The translations under genes and the position numbers were made by a program. Of a DNA stretch of 64,000 nt, positions 28,639-36,551 are shown piece after piece; position 1 is the first letter of the stretch; every line of letters begins with the position of its first letter. This DNA comes from Christensenella sp964438705 (GTDB lineage: Bacteria > Bacillota > Clostridia > Christensenellales > Christensenellaceae), in assembly GCA_964438705.1 (NCBI GenBank), contig CAYTKQ010000004.1, positions 1 through 64,000 on the forward strand, read 5' to 3'. Under the pieces are notes generated by a model. That model worked only from the letters and a program-made list of their open reading frames with translations. It was not told the DNA's origin and did no database searches.

Positions 28639-31065
28639 ATGAACAGAAAAAAACGAGTATGGCGCATACTGGTGGTCGTTTTGACGCTGGTATGTATTTT
28701 TGTGCCATCGATTTCCATGGCACTGGACGAAGAACCAATCATCGAGATCGCTGCAAAAGGCGTAGAAGAAGAGGGCAAAGAACCGTTCGAGGAATCATCG
28801 GAGAAAGCGGGCTTGTCGCTGCAGCCCGCCCCCGCGCCCGCGGCGCAAGCGGATGAGAACGCGCCTGTTCCGCCTTCGCCGACGGAGGAGGCAGAACAGG
28901 AAGAGAAAAGCGAAACCATGCTCTTTATGGCGCCTGCCGCGCTCGGTGCGATCCCACAGACGATTGCCGATATCTTCCCGGACCGCGCGCTGGCGGACAG
29001 GATTGCAAATGCGCTTGGTAAAAGCTACAGCAGCACGGTGACACAAACCGAGTTGGACAGCATAACGGAATTGGATCTGTCCGCGAAGGGAATCACGAAT
29101 CTTGAAGGCATGGGAACCCTGAACAATCTTGTTTCGCTCAACCTGATGTACAATCAGCTTGGTGCGCTGCCCGCAGAAATCGGGAATTTGACGAAACTCG
29201 AGGAACTGATGGCGGATGGCTGCGGCCTTACAACGCTGCCCAAAGAGATCGGCGGCTTGATCAGCTTGAAGCGACTGACGCTGCAAAGCAACGGAATGAC
29301 CTCCGTGCCGGATGAGATCGGCAACCTTCCCGCGCTGGAGGTGCTGGATTTGTCTTATAGGAACTCTTTTCCAACGTTTCCGGAGGCGCTGTGCAGGATC
29401 ACAAGCCTTCAAGATTTAGGCATGGCGGAGGTGGGTTTAAAAAATCTGCCCGCCAAAATCGGTGCTTTGACGCAATTGAAGAAGCTGGTGCTGGAGGGCA
29501 ATCAAATCGCCTCACTGCCCAAGGAGATCGGGAGGCTCAAACAGCTTGAAATCTTTGGCATGCGCAGCAATGCGCTGAGCGCTGTGCCCAAGGAGTTTGG
29601 CGATTTGGAAAGTCTTACGGTCATCAATCTGGCGAACAATATGCTGAGCGCCGTGCCTGACGAGATCACGAAACCGGTGAATCTTACTTACATTGAGTTG
29701 AACGGGAACCGCTTAACTCAGCTGCCCAAAGGCATCGGAAAGCTGCAAAAGCTGGAGGCGCTCAGTGTTTATGACAACGCGCTGACCTCCCTGCCGGATG
29801 AAATTTTCGATTGCCCCAACCTTGCGCGCATTCATGCGGGAAACAACAACATCGCTGCGCTGCCCGGTGAAATTGGGCGGCTCTCAAAGATGTTCAACCT
29901 GAACGTCGCGAACAACGAACTGACGGACCTTCCGGACGAGATCGGATATCTTCGCAAGATGGTGACGCTTGACGTAAGCGGGAACCATCTTACGGCGTTG
30001 CCCGAAACGCTGAGCAATCTCGATGTGTGCTACGAATTGCTTGCGGCGAACAACGAGCTTACGTTCCTGCCGGATGCGCTTGCGCAAATGCCGCGTTTGG
30101 CGACGCTGGATGTTTCAGGGAATCATCTGACAAATATTTCCATGCTGCCCGCAGGGGTCGAATACGATGCGACAGGCCAGTTTGTAACCATGAACGGATA
30201 TCGGAAGGATACCACCTATCCCTATCGCTACAAGCCCGACGACGGACAAGTGATTTTGTGGGATCGCGGCTACGGCATGAACGAAGTGAAGAAAAATGAT
30301 TTTTACAGCGGCAAGACTTTTTTGATGCAGCGCACGCCGGACGGCGGCAAGATCGAAGGACCGAGCGGAAAATTCAGCATCAATTATAGACTCGATTTCA
30401 GAAGCAGCCTCACGATCAACCCACTGGAAATCACGATCGGCGAGGGCGAAATCTATGCGCTTGCGCCGACCTCGGACGTACTCGACGGATATACGGTGTC
30501 TTATGGTGCGCGTGTGGATGCCGGGCAGGATGTGATCCGCATCGATCCGCTCACCGGGCTGATTGAAGGCCTTCGGGCGGGGCAAGCATTTCTGAAGGTC
30601 AGGGGGACTGTTGACGGCACGGACATCGTTGGAGAAACAACCTATGCGGTGACGGTCGTGGAGCGCGCGCCTGTGCTTGAGGGAACGCGCTACCCCGTGA
30701 TCGAGGGGGAGAGCAAAAGGGTGACGGACCCGCTTACAGGCGCACGTTTTCGCATCGACGTCCCCTTGGAAAAATTTGTGGACGTGTGGGTCGACGGAAG
30801 GCTGCTTGCGCGGGACACAGACTATATGCTCGAGGAGGGTAGCACAGTGATCACACTGCGTCCGGCGCTCTTAAAAACGCTCGAAAACGGCAAACATACC
30901 CTGAGCGTACAGTTTACGGACGGATATGCGTTGATCGAATTTGAGACGGCGATCGGCGGTGCACCCAAGACGGGTGACGAAGCGCCGCTTGGCTGGATGA
31001 TTTTTGTGATGGCGGGCGCGTGTGCCGCACTGTCGCTTCGGTTGAAAAAGCAATTTGGCAAATAG
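28639..31065 (+). CDS. Leucine-rich repeat surface protein
   Basis: Secreted protein of 808 residues. ATG 28639 follows TGGGGGA. A signal peptide (to about residue 31) is followed by an acidic Ala/Pro/Glu stretch. About fifteen LRRs (about residues 140-510) have the pattern LPxEIGxLxxLxxLxLxxNxL, about 23 residues each, as in bacterial extracellular LRR proteins. A beta domain and an X2-like module (about 690-770) follow. The C-terminus is APKTGD, a hydrophobic helix and a KKQFGK tail, a variant sortase signal. Likely a binding or adhesion protein; the ligand is unknown. A terminator follows. Confidence 0.85.
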   Translation: MNRKKRVWRILVVVLTLVCIFVPSISMALDEEPIIEIAAKGVEEEGKEPFEESSEKAGLSLQPAPAPAAQADENAPVPPSPTEEAEQEEKSETMLFMAPAALGAIPQTIADIFPDRALADRIANALGKSYSSTVTQTELDSITELDLSAKGITNLEGMGTLNNLVSLNLMYNQLGALPAEIGNLTKLEELMADGCGLTTLPKEIGGLISLKRLTLQSNGMTSVPDEIGNLPALEVLDLSYRNSFPTFPEALCRITSLQDLGMAEVGLKNLPAKIGALTQLKKLVLEGNQIASLPKEIGRLKQLEIFGMRSNALSAVPKEFGDLESLTVINLANNMLSAVPDEITKPVNLTYIELNGNRLTQLPKGIGKLQKLEALSVYDNALTSLPDEIFDCPNLARIHAGNNNIAALPGEIGRLSKMFNLNVANNELTDLPDEIGYLRKMVTLDVSGNHLTALPETLSNLDVCYELLAANNELTFLPDALAQMPRLATLDVSGNHLTNISMLPAGVEYDATGQFVTMNGYRKDTTYPYRYKPDDGQVILWDRGYGMNEVKKNDFYSGKTFLMQRTPDGGKIEGPSGKFSINYRLDFRSSLTINPLEITIGEGEIYALAPTSDVLDGYTVSYGARVDAGQDVIRIDPLTGLIEGLRAGQAFLKVRGTVDGTDIVGETTYAVTVVERAPVLEGTRYPVIEGESKRVTDPLTGARFRIDVPLEKFVDVWVDGRLLARDTDYMLEEGSTVITLRPALLKTLENGKHTLSVQFTDGYALIEFETAIGGAPKTGDEAPLGWMIFVMAGACAALSLRLKKQFGK

Positions 31066-31080
31066 CAAAAGCCACCTAAA

Positions 31081-31104
31081 AAGCCGTGAAAACGGCTTTT
31101 TTTG
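31081..31104 (+). terminator. Intrinsic terminator after the LRR gene
   Basis: AAGCCGT (31081-31087), a GAAA tetraloop and ACGGCTT (31092-31098) with a following T run. Confidence 0.9.
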
Positions 31105-31157
31105 ATGGAGAAAAAGTGCGTAGAAGGCAGAAACTGAAAAAAATTGCAAATTGGGTG

Positions 31158-31207
31158 TTGACAAAAAAAAGAAAAACGTTTATATTGGTATTACTGGTAG
31201 TACCAGT
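31158..31207 (+). promoter_or_regulatory. Sigma-A promoter with FadR/GntR-type operator
   Basis: TTGACA (31158-31163), 17-nt spacer, TATATT (31181-31186). Directly downstream, over the predicted start site, is the palindrome ACTGGTAGTACCAGT (31193-31207). Its TGGTnnnACCA core is the classic site of FadR-subfamily GntR repressors, and the first gene downstream encodes such a protein. Autoregulation and control of the whole transport and catabolic operon are inferred. Confidence 0.75.
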
Positions 31208-31304
31208 TGCGAAATCATTCAACAAACAAAGTAAACAAGTCGATCAATCGATCCGCAAAAGCGAACAAACAAGCAAATAAATAAGTAAATAAGCAAAATC
31301 GCAC
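31208..31304. repeat. Low-complexity, four-base periodic A-rich tract
   Basis: The untranslated stretch between the operator and the second promoter is built of AACA, AAGC, AATA and AAGT units. The + strand is A-rich and almost free of T runs. It would give an unstructured leader RNA. No coding potential is supported. Confidence 0.6.
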
Positions 31305-31314
31305 CCACAAAAAT

Positions 31315-31362
31315 GAAGTGCCATACACGATGGCAACTTCGTGCCACATTTCGTGATATAAT
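31315..31362 (+). promoter_or_regulatory. Second promoter (extended -10) with upstream inverted repeat
   Basis: TGATATAAT at 31354-31362 is an extended -10 lying 28 bp before gntR. Just upstream, GAAGTGCCAT and ATGGCaACTTC (31315-31340) form a 10-bp inverted repeat with one extra A, covering the -35 region, so a regulator could bind there. Confidence 0.5.
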
Positions 31363-31389
31363 GAAAACAAAAAGGGTTTGAGGTGCGCT

Positions 31390-32115
31390 ATGACCAAGTT
31401 AAAGACGATTTCTCAGAAAACAAATAAGAGCTCGATGTATTATCAGGTGGCAGACATCCTGAAGGACTACATCAAACAAAACGAGTTGGCGCCGGGAGAC
31501 AAGCTCCCGAGTGAACGACAGTTGAGTACCCAGCTTGCGGTAAGCAGGAATTCGGTACGCGAAGGCTTGCGTCTGCTGGAGACACAGGGAATCATTTTCA
31601 CAAAGACAGGCATCGGTTCCTTTGTGGAACAGGAGATCGGAAGCGACTCCATCTTGCTGCAATTTATCAAAATCAATTTTACAGAGCTGCTGGAAATCAA
31701 GGTAATGCTGGAAACTTCCGCGATTTCGAACTGGGTGGCAGAAGCGCCGGACGGCACGATCCGGGAGTTAGAAGAGCTCGCGGAGAACATGATGCGGGAG
31801 GTGGAGCAGGGAAATTACCCGCACGAGCTGGACCTTGTGTTCCACAAAATGCTGATCGGTTTTCGCAAAAATGAAACACTCAAGGATATTTTCGAAGAAA
31901 TCAATGCAGTCCTGAATGAACATTGGATGCACGTCGATCAGGACATCAGGCGTTTGATGGAGACCATACCGCTGCATTTGGAGCTGGTGAAATGCATGAG
32001 TAAACGGGATGTGGCGGAAGCAAAGAAGGTTTATGGGCGAATCTATGATATGGACGTTGATATCATGAACAAGAGTCAGCCCAATGAAATGTTTAATCGG
32101 GGTGACCGATTATGA
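31390..32115 (+). CDS. GntR-family regulator, FadR subfamily
   Basis: Transcription regulator of 241 residues. ATG 31390 follows GAGGTG; an upstream in-frame TTG is not needed. The N-terminal winged helix is clear (YYQVADILKDYI, PGDKLPSERQLSTQLAVSRNSVREGLRLLE, GIGSFV), followed by an all-helical FCD effector-binding domain (LVFHKMLIG and a later HLELVKCM) with His residues that often bind a metal and a carboxylate ligand. It heads the importer operon with a matching palindrome at 31193-31207, so it is the probable ligand-responsive repressor. FCD ligands are usually organic acids. Confidence 0.92.
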   Translation: MTKLKTISQKTNKSSMYYQVADILKDYIKQNELAPGDKLPSERQLSTQLAVSRNSVREGLRLLETQGIIFTKTGIGSFVEQEIGSDSILLQFIKINFTELLEIKVMLETSAISNWVAEAPDGTIRELEELAENMMREVEQGNYPHELDLVFHKMLIGFRKNETLKDIFEEINAVLNEHWMHVDQDIRRLMETIPLHLELVKCMSKRDVAEAKKVYGRIYDMDVDIMNKSQPNEMFNRGDRL

Positions 32116-32137
32116 AATAACTCTTAGGAGGGGAAAA

Positions 32138-33493
32138 ATGAAACGTATTGTAGTAATGGTATTGGCAGTGGTCATGATCGCGGCTCTGTTCGCGGGCTGC
32201 GGCGCGCCTGCACAGCAGGACACGGCGAAGCCGGATGGAGCCGCATCCGAATCTGCGGCCGCCGACAATGGAGGAGGACAGACCGGAGGAAAGATCAAGA
32301 TTTCCTATCTTGAAACGCAGCCGGCAGAGGCGAAAACCGCACTCACAAAGAAGATGATCGAAAGCTTTATGGCTGAGAATCAGGACATCGAGGTGGACTT
32401 CATCAGCGTGCCGAACGATCAGGCGAAGGAAAAACTCTTTAATCTGGCGGCCGCAAACCAACTGCCCGATGTGGTGGAAATGAACGATTCGTGGCTCGCG
32501 TCCCTCGCGGCGGCAGGGCATCTCGAGGACCTTGGCTCCTATGCGGATCAGTGGTCTGAGAAGGAAAACATCGTAGACGCTGCATTCCAGGTGGGAAGCT
32601 CTATGAACGACACACTCTATTTTCTGCCGTACGGCCTGTATGGGACGGTGGTGTACTACAACACGGAGATGTTGAAATCCACAGGCATGGAACCGCCGAC
32701 CACGCAAGAGGAATTTTATGAAGTGGCCAAGGCAATGACAGAAAAGAATGACGGAAAATTTGGCTATGCGATGCGCGGCGGGATGTATGGCCCCACGCAT
32801 GCGATCATGTGGATGCTGAGCGAGCTGGGCGTTCCGTATGTCATCGACCCGGATACCGGAAAGAGCATCCTTGACTCCCCCGAAGCGATCAAGGGCCTGG
32901 AAAAGTACGCAAAGATCTATCAAGATGGCTATGCATCTCCCGACACGATCAGCTGGGCGTTCCGCGAATGCGTGGAGGGATTTACCACGGGCAGCGCGGG
33001 GATGCTGATCCAGTCGAACGAAGTGGTGCAGATTTGCAACGAAAAGATGGGCGAAGGCGCTTTTGACACCACGATGCTGCCCGTAGGCGCATCCGGAAAA
33101 GCGTATGACACCTCCGGACAAAACGGATATTCCATGAGCGCAAAGAGCGCGAATAAAGAAGCGGCGTGGAAACTTCTTTCCTACCTGCTCGATCCTGAGG
33201 TGAGCAGAGATTTCATCATCACGACAGGCTTCACACCCATCAACACAAAGCTGGCGGACGATCCCGCTTTCTCGGAGGGCCCGATCAAGACCTATTACGA
33301 GCAGATCCAGAGTGAGAATGTGGAATTCGCAAAACTGCCCGTATACCTGCCCGAATGGGGCGAGGTCGTAGGTGAATACGGCACGGGCGAGATTCAGAAG
33401 ATGTTGCTTGGCGACCAAACACCCGAACAGACGGCCAAAAATCTGGCTGCATTCCTGAACGACGCGGAAGCCAAATACCGCGCAGGGAGCTGA
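32138..33493 (+). CDS. ABC importer substrate-binding lipoprotein (CUT1 type)
   Basis: Extracytoplasmic solute-binding protein of 451 residues. ATG 32138 follows AGGAGGGG. The signal peptide ends in the lipobox LFAGC with the lipidated Cys at residue 21, followed by a flexible Ala/Gly/Ser linker. The mature part is a family-1 fold (FNLAAANQLPDVVEMNDSW, YGTVVYYNTEML, a later NGYSMSAKSANKEAAWKLL), as in sugar- and glycerol-phosphate-binding proteins. The family usually binds saccharides, yet the operon contains no glycoside or sugar enzymes. The ligand may therefore be unusual. Confidence 0.93.
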   Translation: MKRIVVMVLAVVMIAALFAGCGAPAQQDTAKPDGAASESAAADNGGGQTGGKIKISYLETQPAEAKTALTKKMIESFMAENQDIEVDFISVPNDQAKEKLFNLAAANQLPDVVEMNDSWLASLAAAGHLEDLGSYADQWSEKENIVDAAFQVGSSMNDTLYFLPYGLYGTVVYYNTEMLKSTGMEPPTTQEEFYEVAKAMTEKNDGKFGYAMRGGMYGPTHAIMWMLSELGVPYVIDPDTGKSILDSPEAIKGLEKYAKIYQDGYASPDTISWAFRECVEGFTTGSAGMLIQSNEVVQICNEKMGEGAFDTTMLPVGASGKAYDTSGQNGYSMSAKSANKEAAWKLLSYLLDPEVSRDFIITTGFTPINTKLADDPAFSEGPIKTYYEQIQSENVEFAKLPVYLPEWGEVVGEYGTGEIQKMLLGDQTPEQTAKNLAAFLNDAEAKYRAGS

Positions 33494-33562
33494 ACAAAAC
33501 AAAAATAGCGGTCTGCCGCACCCAGTGTGGTAGGGCCGGTATATCCAGAACTTAGGCAATGT

Positions 33563-33589
33563 GACCCCGCATCCGCGTGGTGCGGGGTC
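33563..33589 (+). promoter_or_regulatory. Strong intercistronic hairpin, not a terminator
   Basis: A perfect 9-bp GC-rich stem (33563-33571 with 33581-33589) lies between the binding protein and permease genes and is followed by AAAATT rather than T residues. Such hairpins often protect an upstream mRNA 3' end so that the binding protein is made in excess. That role is inferred. Confidence 0.65.
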
Positions 33590-33610
33590 AAAATTAAAGG
33601 TGGAAAAACA

Positions 33611-34525
33611 ATGAATGAATTAGCGACACCACTGAAAAAGAAATTTACGATCAGAAAAGCGGTGCCTTGGTTCTTTTTGGCACCCGCGCTTATCCTGATT
33701 TTGATCTTTTATGTATATCCGATCATACAGACGGTCAACATTTCCTTTAGCGATTACAATATTTTGAATCCTGAGGGAAGCGAATTTATTGGACTGGAAA
33801 ACTATCAGAGAATCGGGCAGGACCCTGTGGTTCCGCTTGCACTGTGGAACACGCTGCTGTACGTCGTGGTGACGGTGGCGGCACAGTGCCTGCTCGGGCT
33901 GACACTGGCGTTGCTTCTCTGGAAAAAATTTAAGGGGCGCGGCGTTTATCAGGCGCTGGTATTCGTGCCGTGGGCGGTCGCCGGGTTTATCATCGGTATC
34001 ATGTTCCGCTGGATGTTCAACGCACAGTATGGCGTATTTTCCGATATCCTTTCAAAGCTCGGGCTGATGGAAAGCGGGATGTCTGTGCTTTCCGACCCGA
34101 AGACGGCGCTGTGGGGACCGATCCTCGGCGGAATATGGTATGGCGTGCCCTATTTTGCGATCATGATCTTATCCGCATTGCAGGGCGTTTCAGACGAGGT
34201 GATCGAGGCGTCGCATGTGGACGGCGCGCATGCTCCGGCAAGGCTCTTTAAGGTGATTCTTCCGGCGATCAAGCCGACGCTGCTCATCACGCTGCTTTTG
34301 CGTGTGATTTGGGTGTTCAACTCGGCGGATATCATCTATGTAATGACGAACGGAGGGCCGGCGAATTCATCGCAAACCATTGCCAGTTACCTCTTTACAC
34401 TGGCGTACAGCAAGCACGACTATCCGCTGGTGTGCGCGATTGCCGTGCTGATCATGATCCTTTTGGCGCTCTACGCGATCGTTTACCTGAAGGTGTCAAA
34501 ATTTAACGAGGCAGGTGAATTCTGA
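33611..34525 (+). CDS. ABC sugar-type importer permease 1 (MalF/UgpA-like)
   Basis: Inner-membrane permease of 304 residues with six predicted membrane helices. ATG 33611 follows AAAGGTGG; the in-frame ATG or GTG codons upstream fall in the hairpin spacer. The EAA loop that contacts the ATPase is EASHVDGAHAPARLFKVILP, followed by NGGPANSSQ, typical of the first CUT1 permease. It overlaps the next permease gene by 1 bp. Confidence 0.94.
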   Translation: MNELATPLKKKFTIRKAVPWFFLAPALILILIFYVYPIIQTVNISFSDYNILNPEGSEFIGLENYQRIGQDPVVPLALWNTLLYVVVTVAAQCLLGLTLALLLWKKFKGRGVYQALVFVPWAVAGFIIGIMFRWMFNAQYGVFSDILSKLGLMESGMSVLSDPKTALWGPILGGIWYGVPYFAIMILSALQGVSDEVIEASHVDGAHAPARLFKVILPAIKPTLLITLLLRVIWVFNSADIIYVMTNGGPANSSQTIASYLFTLAYSKHDYPLVCAIAVLIMILLALYAIVYLKVSKFNEAGEF

Positions 34526-35355
34526 TGAAACCGAAATTGGGATATAAGATATTTCGGGCGGCGGCGCTGACTGTGTTTCTGGTGTTTGCGCTGTTCCCCA
34601 TCTATTGGATGATCAACACGTCGTTCAAGCCGCTTTCGGATGCGGCGAGCGTGCCCATTCAATATTGGCCGCAAAACTTTACGCTTGAAAACTACAGCGA
34701 CGTGCTCCGGCTGACAAACTTTCCGACGTTCTTTGGAAACAGCCTGTTCGTCTCACTGGTTGCGGGGCTTTTGACGGTGATCGTGAGTATTTTCGCGGCC
34801 TATGGCATCGCACGCTTCCAGTTTAAGGGAAAAAGCTTTTCTATGATCTTGATGCTGATCACGCAAATGGTACCCGCGCTGGTGTTGATCGTACCGCTGT
34901 TCATCGCTTTTTCGCAGATGAACATCATCGATACGCGCCTAAGCCTCATCATACCATATTTCATCACGGCGATCCCGTTTTGTACGCTGATGATGGTGGG
35001 ATTTTTCAAGCAGGTGCCGTATGCGCTCGAGGAATCGGCAATGCTTGACGGATGCACGCGCATGCAGTCCTTGACGCGCATCGTGATGCCGGTGGTGATG
35101 CCCGGCGCGGTTTCCTCCTTTGTGTTTGCGTTCATCGGCGCGTGGAACGAACTCTTTTTCGGCGTGATGTTCATTAACTCCGAAGGGCTGAAAACGATCC
35201 CGCCCGGGATCAGCATGTTTATACAAAAGGTCGATGTGAACTGGGCCAACATGACGGCGGCGGCGACGCTTTCGCTGATCCCCGCGATGGTGCTGTTCTT
35301 CATTGTACAAAAATATCTCGTACAGGGCCTGACGGCAGGCTCGGTGAAAGGATGA
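34525..35355 (+). CDS. ABC sugar-type importer permease 2 (MalG/UgpE-like)
   Basis: Second permease of the same importer, 276 residues with six hydrophobic segments. The start overlaps the stop of permease 1 (TGATG). The N-terminal YWMINTSFKP is typical of MalG/UgpE proteins, and the EAA loop reads EESAMLDGCTRMQSLTRIVMP. The pair forms the translocation pore, driven by the ATPase encoded one gene further on. Confidence 0.94.
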   Translation: MKPKLGYKIFRAAALTVFLVFALFPIYWMINTSFKPLSDAASVPIQYWPQNFTLENYSDVLRLTNFPTFFGNSLFVSLVAGLLTVIVSIFAAYGIARFQFKGKSFSMILMLITQMVPALVLIVPLFIAFSQMNIIDTRLSLIIPYFITAIPFCTLMMVGFFKQVPYALEESAMLDGCTRMQSLTRIVMPVVMPGAVSSFVFAFIGAWNELFFGVMFINSEGLKTIPPGISMFIQKVDVNWANMTAAATLSLIPAMVLFFIVQKYLVQGLTAGSVKG

Positions 35356-35360
35356 CGATT

Positions 35361-36524
35361 ATGACGGACGATAAAATGAATGACATAATGATTGCGGGGC
35401 ATTACGCCGAAAACAACGAGGAATACTACAATTCGGTGGTGCCGCCGGTGTATATGAATTCCCTGCATTCCTACAAGACGTTTGACGAATACCGGAACGG
35501 AAGGTATGTTTACGGGCGCATGAGCAACCCCACTGTGGAGATCGTGGAACAAAAGATCGCCGCGATGGAGCACGGCGAAGACGCGATCCTGTTTGCGTCC
35601 GGCATGGCGGCCTCCAGCACCGCCATTATGCACGCCGTAAAAAGCGGCGGACACGTGATCTGCCAGCAGAGCGTATATGGACCGGTTCGCTTTTTCCTTG
35701 AGCGCATCTGCATCAAGAATCTGAACATTTCCGTGACTTATGCGGACGCGACGAACCTTGACGAGCTGAGAGGGGCAATTCGTGAGAATACGCAGATGAT
35801 TTTACTGGAAAGCCCGTCCACCTATGTGTTCGACATCATCGACATCCCGGCTGTCACCAAGCTGGCGCGTGAGCACGGCATCAAGACATGCGTGGACAAC
35901 ACGTGGTGCACCCCGCTTTACCAGAAGCCGCTCGATCTGGGCGCTGACTATGTGATGCACACGACCTCAAAATATTTGGGCGGGCATTCCGACATCATCG
36001 GCGGGTGCCTCGCGGTGAAGGACAAGGAAGCAGCAGAGGACATCAAGAAAAATTACCGCGAGCTGTTTGGCGGCATCATCGGCCCGATGGAGGCGTGGCT
36101 GGTGCTGCGCGGCCTGCGCACACTCAACATTCGCATCAAGGAGCACGAACGCACCGCCATGGCGGTCGCGGAATTTTTGGAGGCGCATCCCAAGGTGCAA
36201 AAGGTCTTTTATCCAGGACTCGCATCGAGCAGAAACTATGCGCTCGGAAAGCAGCAGATGAAGGGCAATACCGGCCTCATGGGTTTTGAACTCAAAGACA
36301 AGACCAAGGAGGAGGCCGTTGCGTTTATCGATAATCTGGAAATATTCCAGAAGGGATGCTCGTGGGGCGGTTTTGAAAGCCTTGCGCTCGTGCCCCTGTT
36401 TGCGGAGGACGAAGCGCTTGTGCAGGGCTATGGATGCTCGCGCGCGTACATCAGGATATTCTGCGGGCTGGAGGGCACAGAGGCGCTGATCGCCGATCTT
36501 AGTAAGGCGCTCGATCAGCTTTGA
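35361..36524 (+). CDS. Cys/Met-metabolism PLP-dependent lyase
   Basis: PLP enzyme of 387 residues of the trans-sulfuration family (cystathionine gamma-synthase, gamma- or beta-lyase, methionine gamma-lyase). The ATG at 35361 suits AAAGGA better than the overlapping ATG at 35352. The cofactor Lys is K204 in TTSKYLGGHSD; other markers are YGRMSNPT, FASGMAASS and CVDNTWCTP. At the active-site loop the sequence is Y106-G107-P108, where canonical methionine gamma-lyases have YGC and the other lyases mostly YGG. The substrate is therefore uncertain. Its position between the permeases and the ATPase implies that the imported compound or a derivative is its substrate. Products would be ammonia, a leaving group and a 2-oxoacid. 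Confidence 0.88.
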   Translation: MTDDKMNDIMIAGHYAENNEEYYNSVVPPVYMNSLHSYKTFDEYRNGRYVYGRMSNPTVEIVEQKIAAMEHGEDAILFASGMAASSTAIMHAVKSGGHVICQQSVYGPVRFFLERICIKNLNISVTYADATNLDELRGAIRENTQMILLESPSTYVFDIIDIPAVTKLAREHGIKTCVDNTWCTPLYQKPLDLGADYVMHTTSKYLGGHSDIIGGCLAVKDKEAAEDIKKNYRELFGGIIGPMEAWLVLRGLRTLNIRIKEHERTAMAVAEFLEAHPKVQKVFYPGLASSRNYALGKQQMKGNTGLMGFELKDKTKEEAVAFIDNLEIFQKGCSWGGFESLALVPLFAEDEALVQGYGCSRAYIRIFCGLEGTEALIADLSKALDQL

Positions 36525-36551
36525 GAGGCGCAGGAAAAGGAGAGTACCATT

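Noticed and set aside
31171..31184. Catabolite-responsive (CcpA cre) site near the operon promoter
   Set aside because: Only partial agreement with TGWAANCGNTNWCA; the first two bases and the final C do not fit.
32093..33559. 488-codon minus-strand frame over the binding-protein gene
   Set aside because: Antisense shadow of a well-supported lipoprotein gene; His/Arg-rich with no motif.
35361..36524. Firm naming as methionine gamma-lyase
   Set aside because: The YGP loop does not match the YGC of characterised methionine gamma-lyases, so only the family is called.
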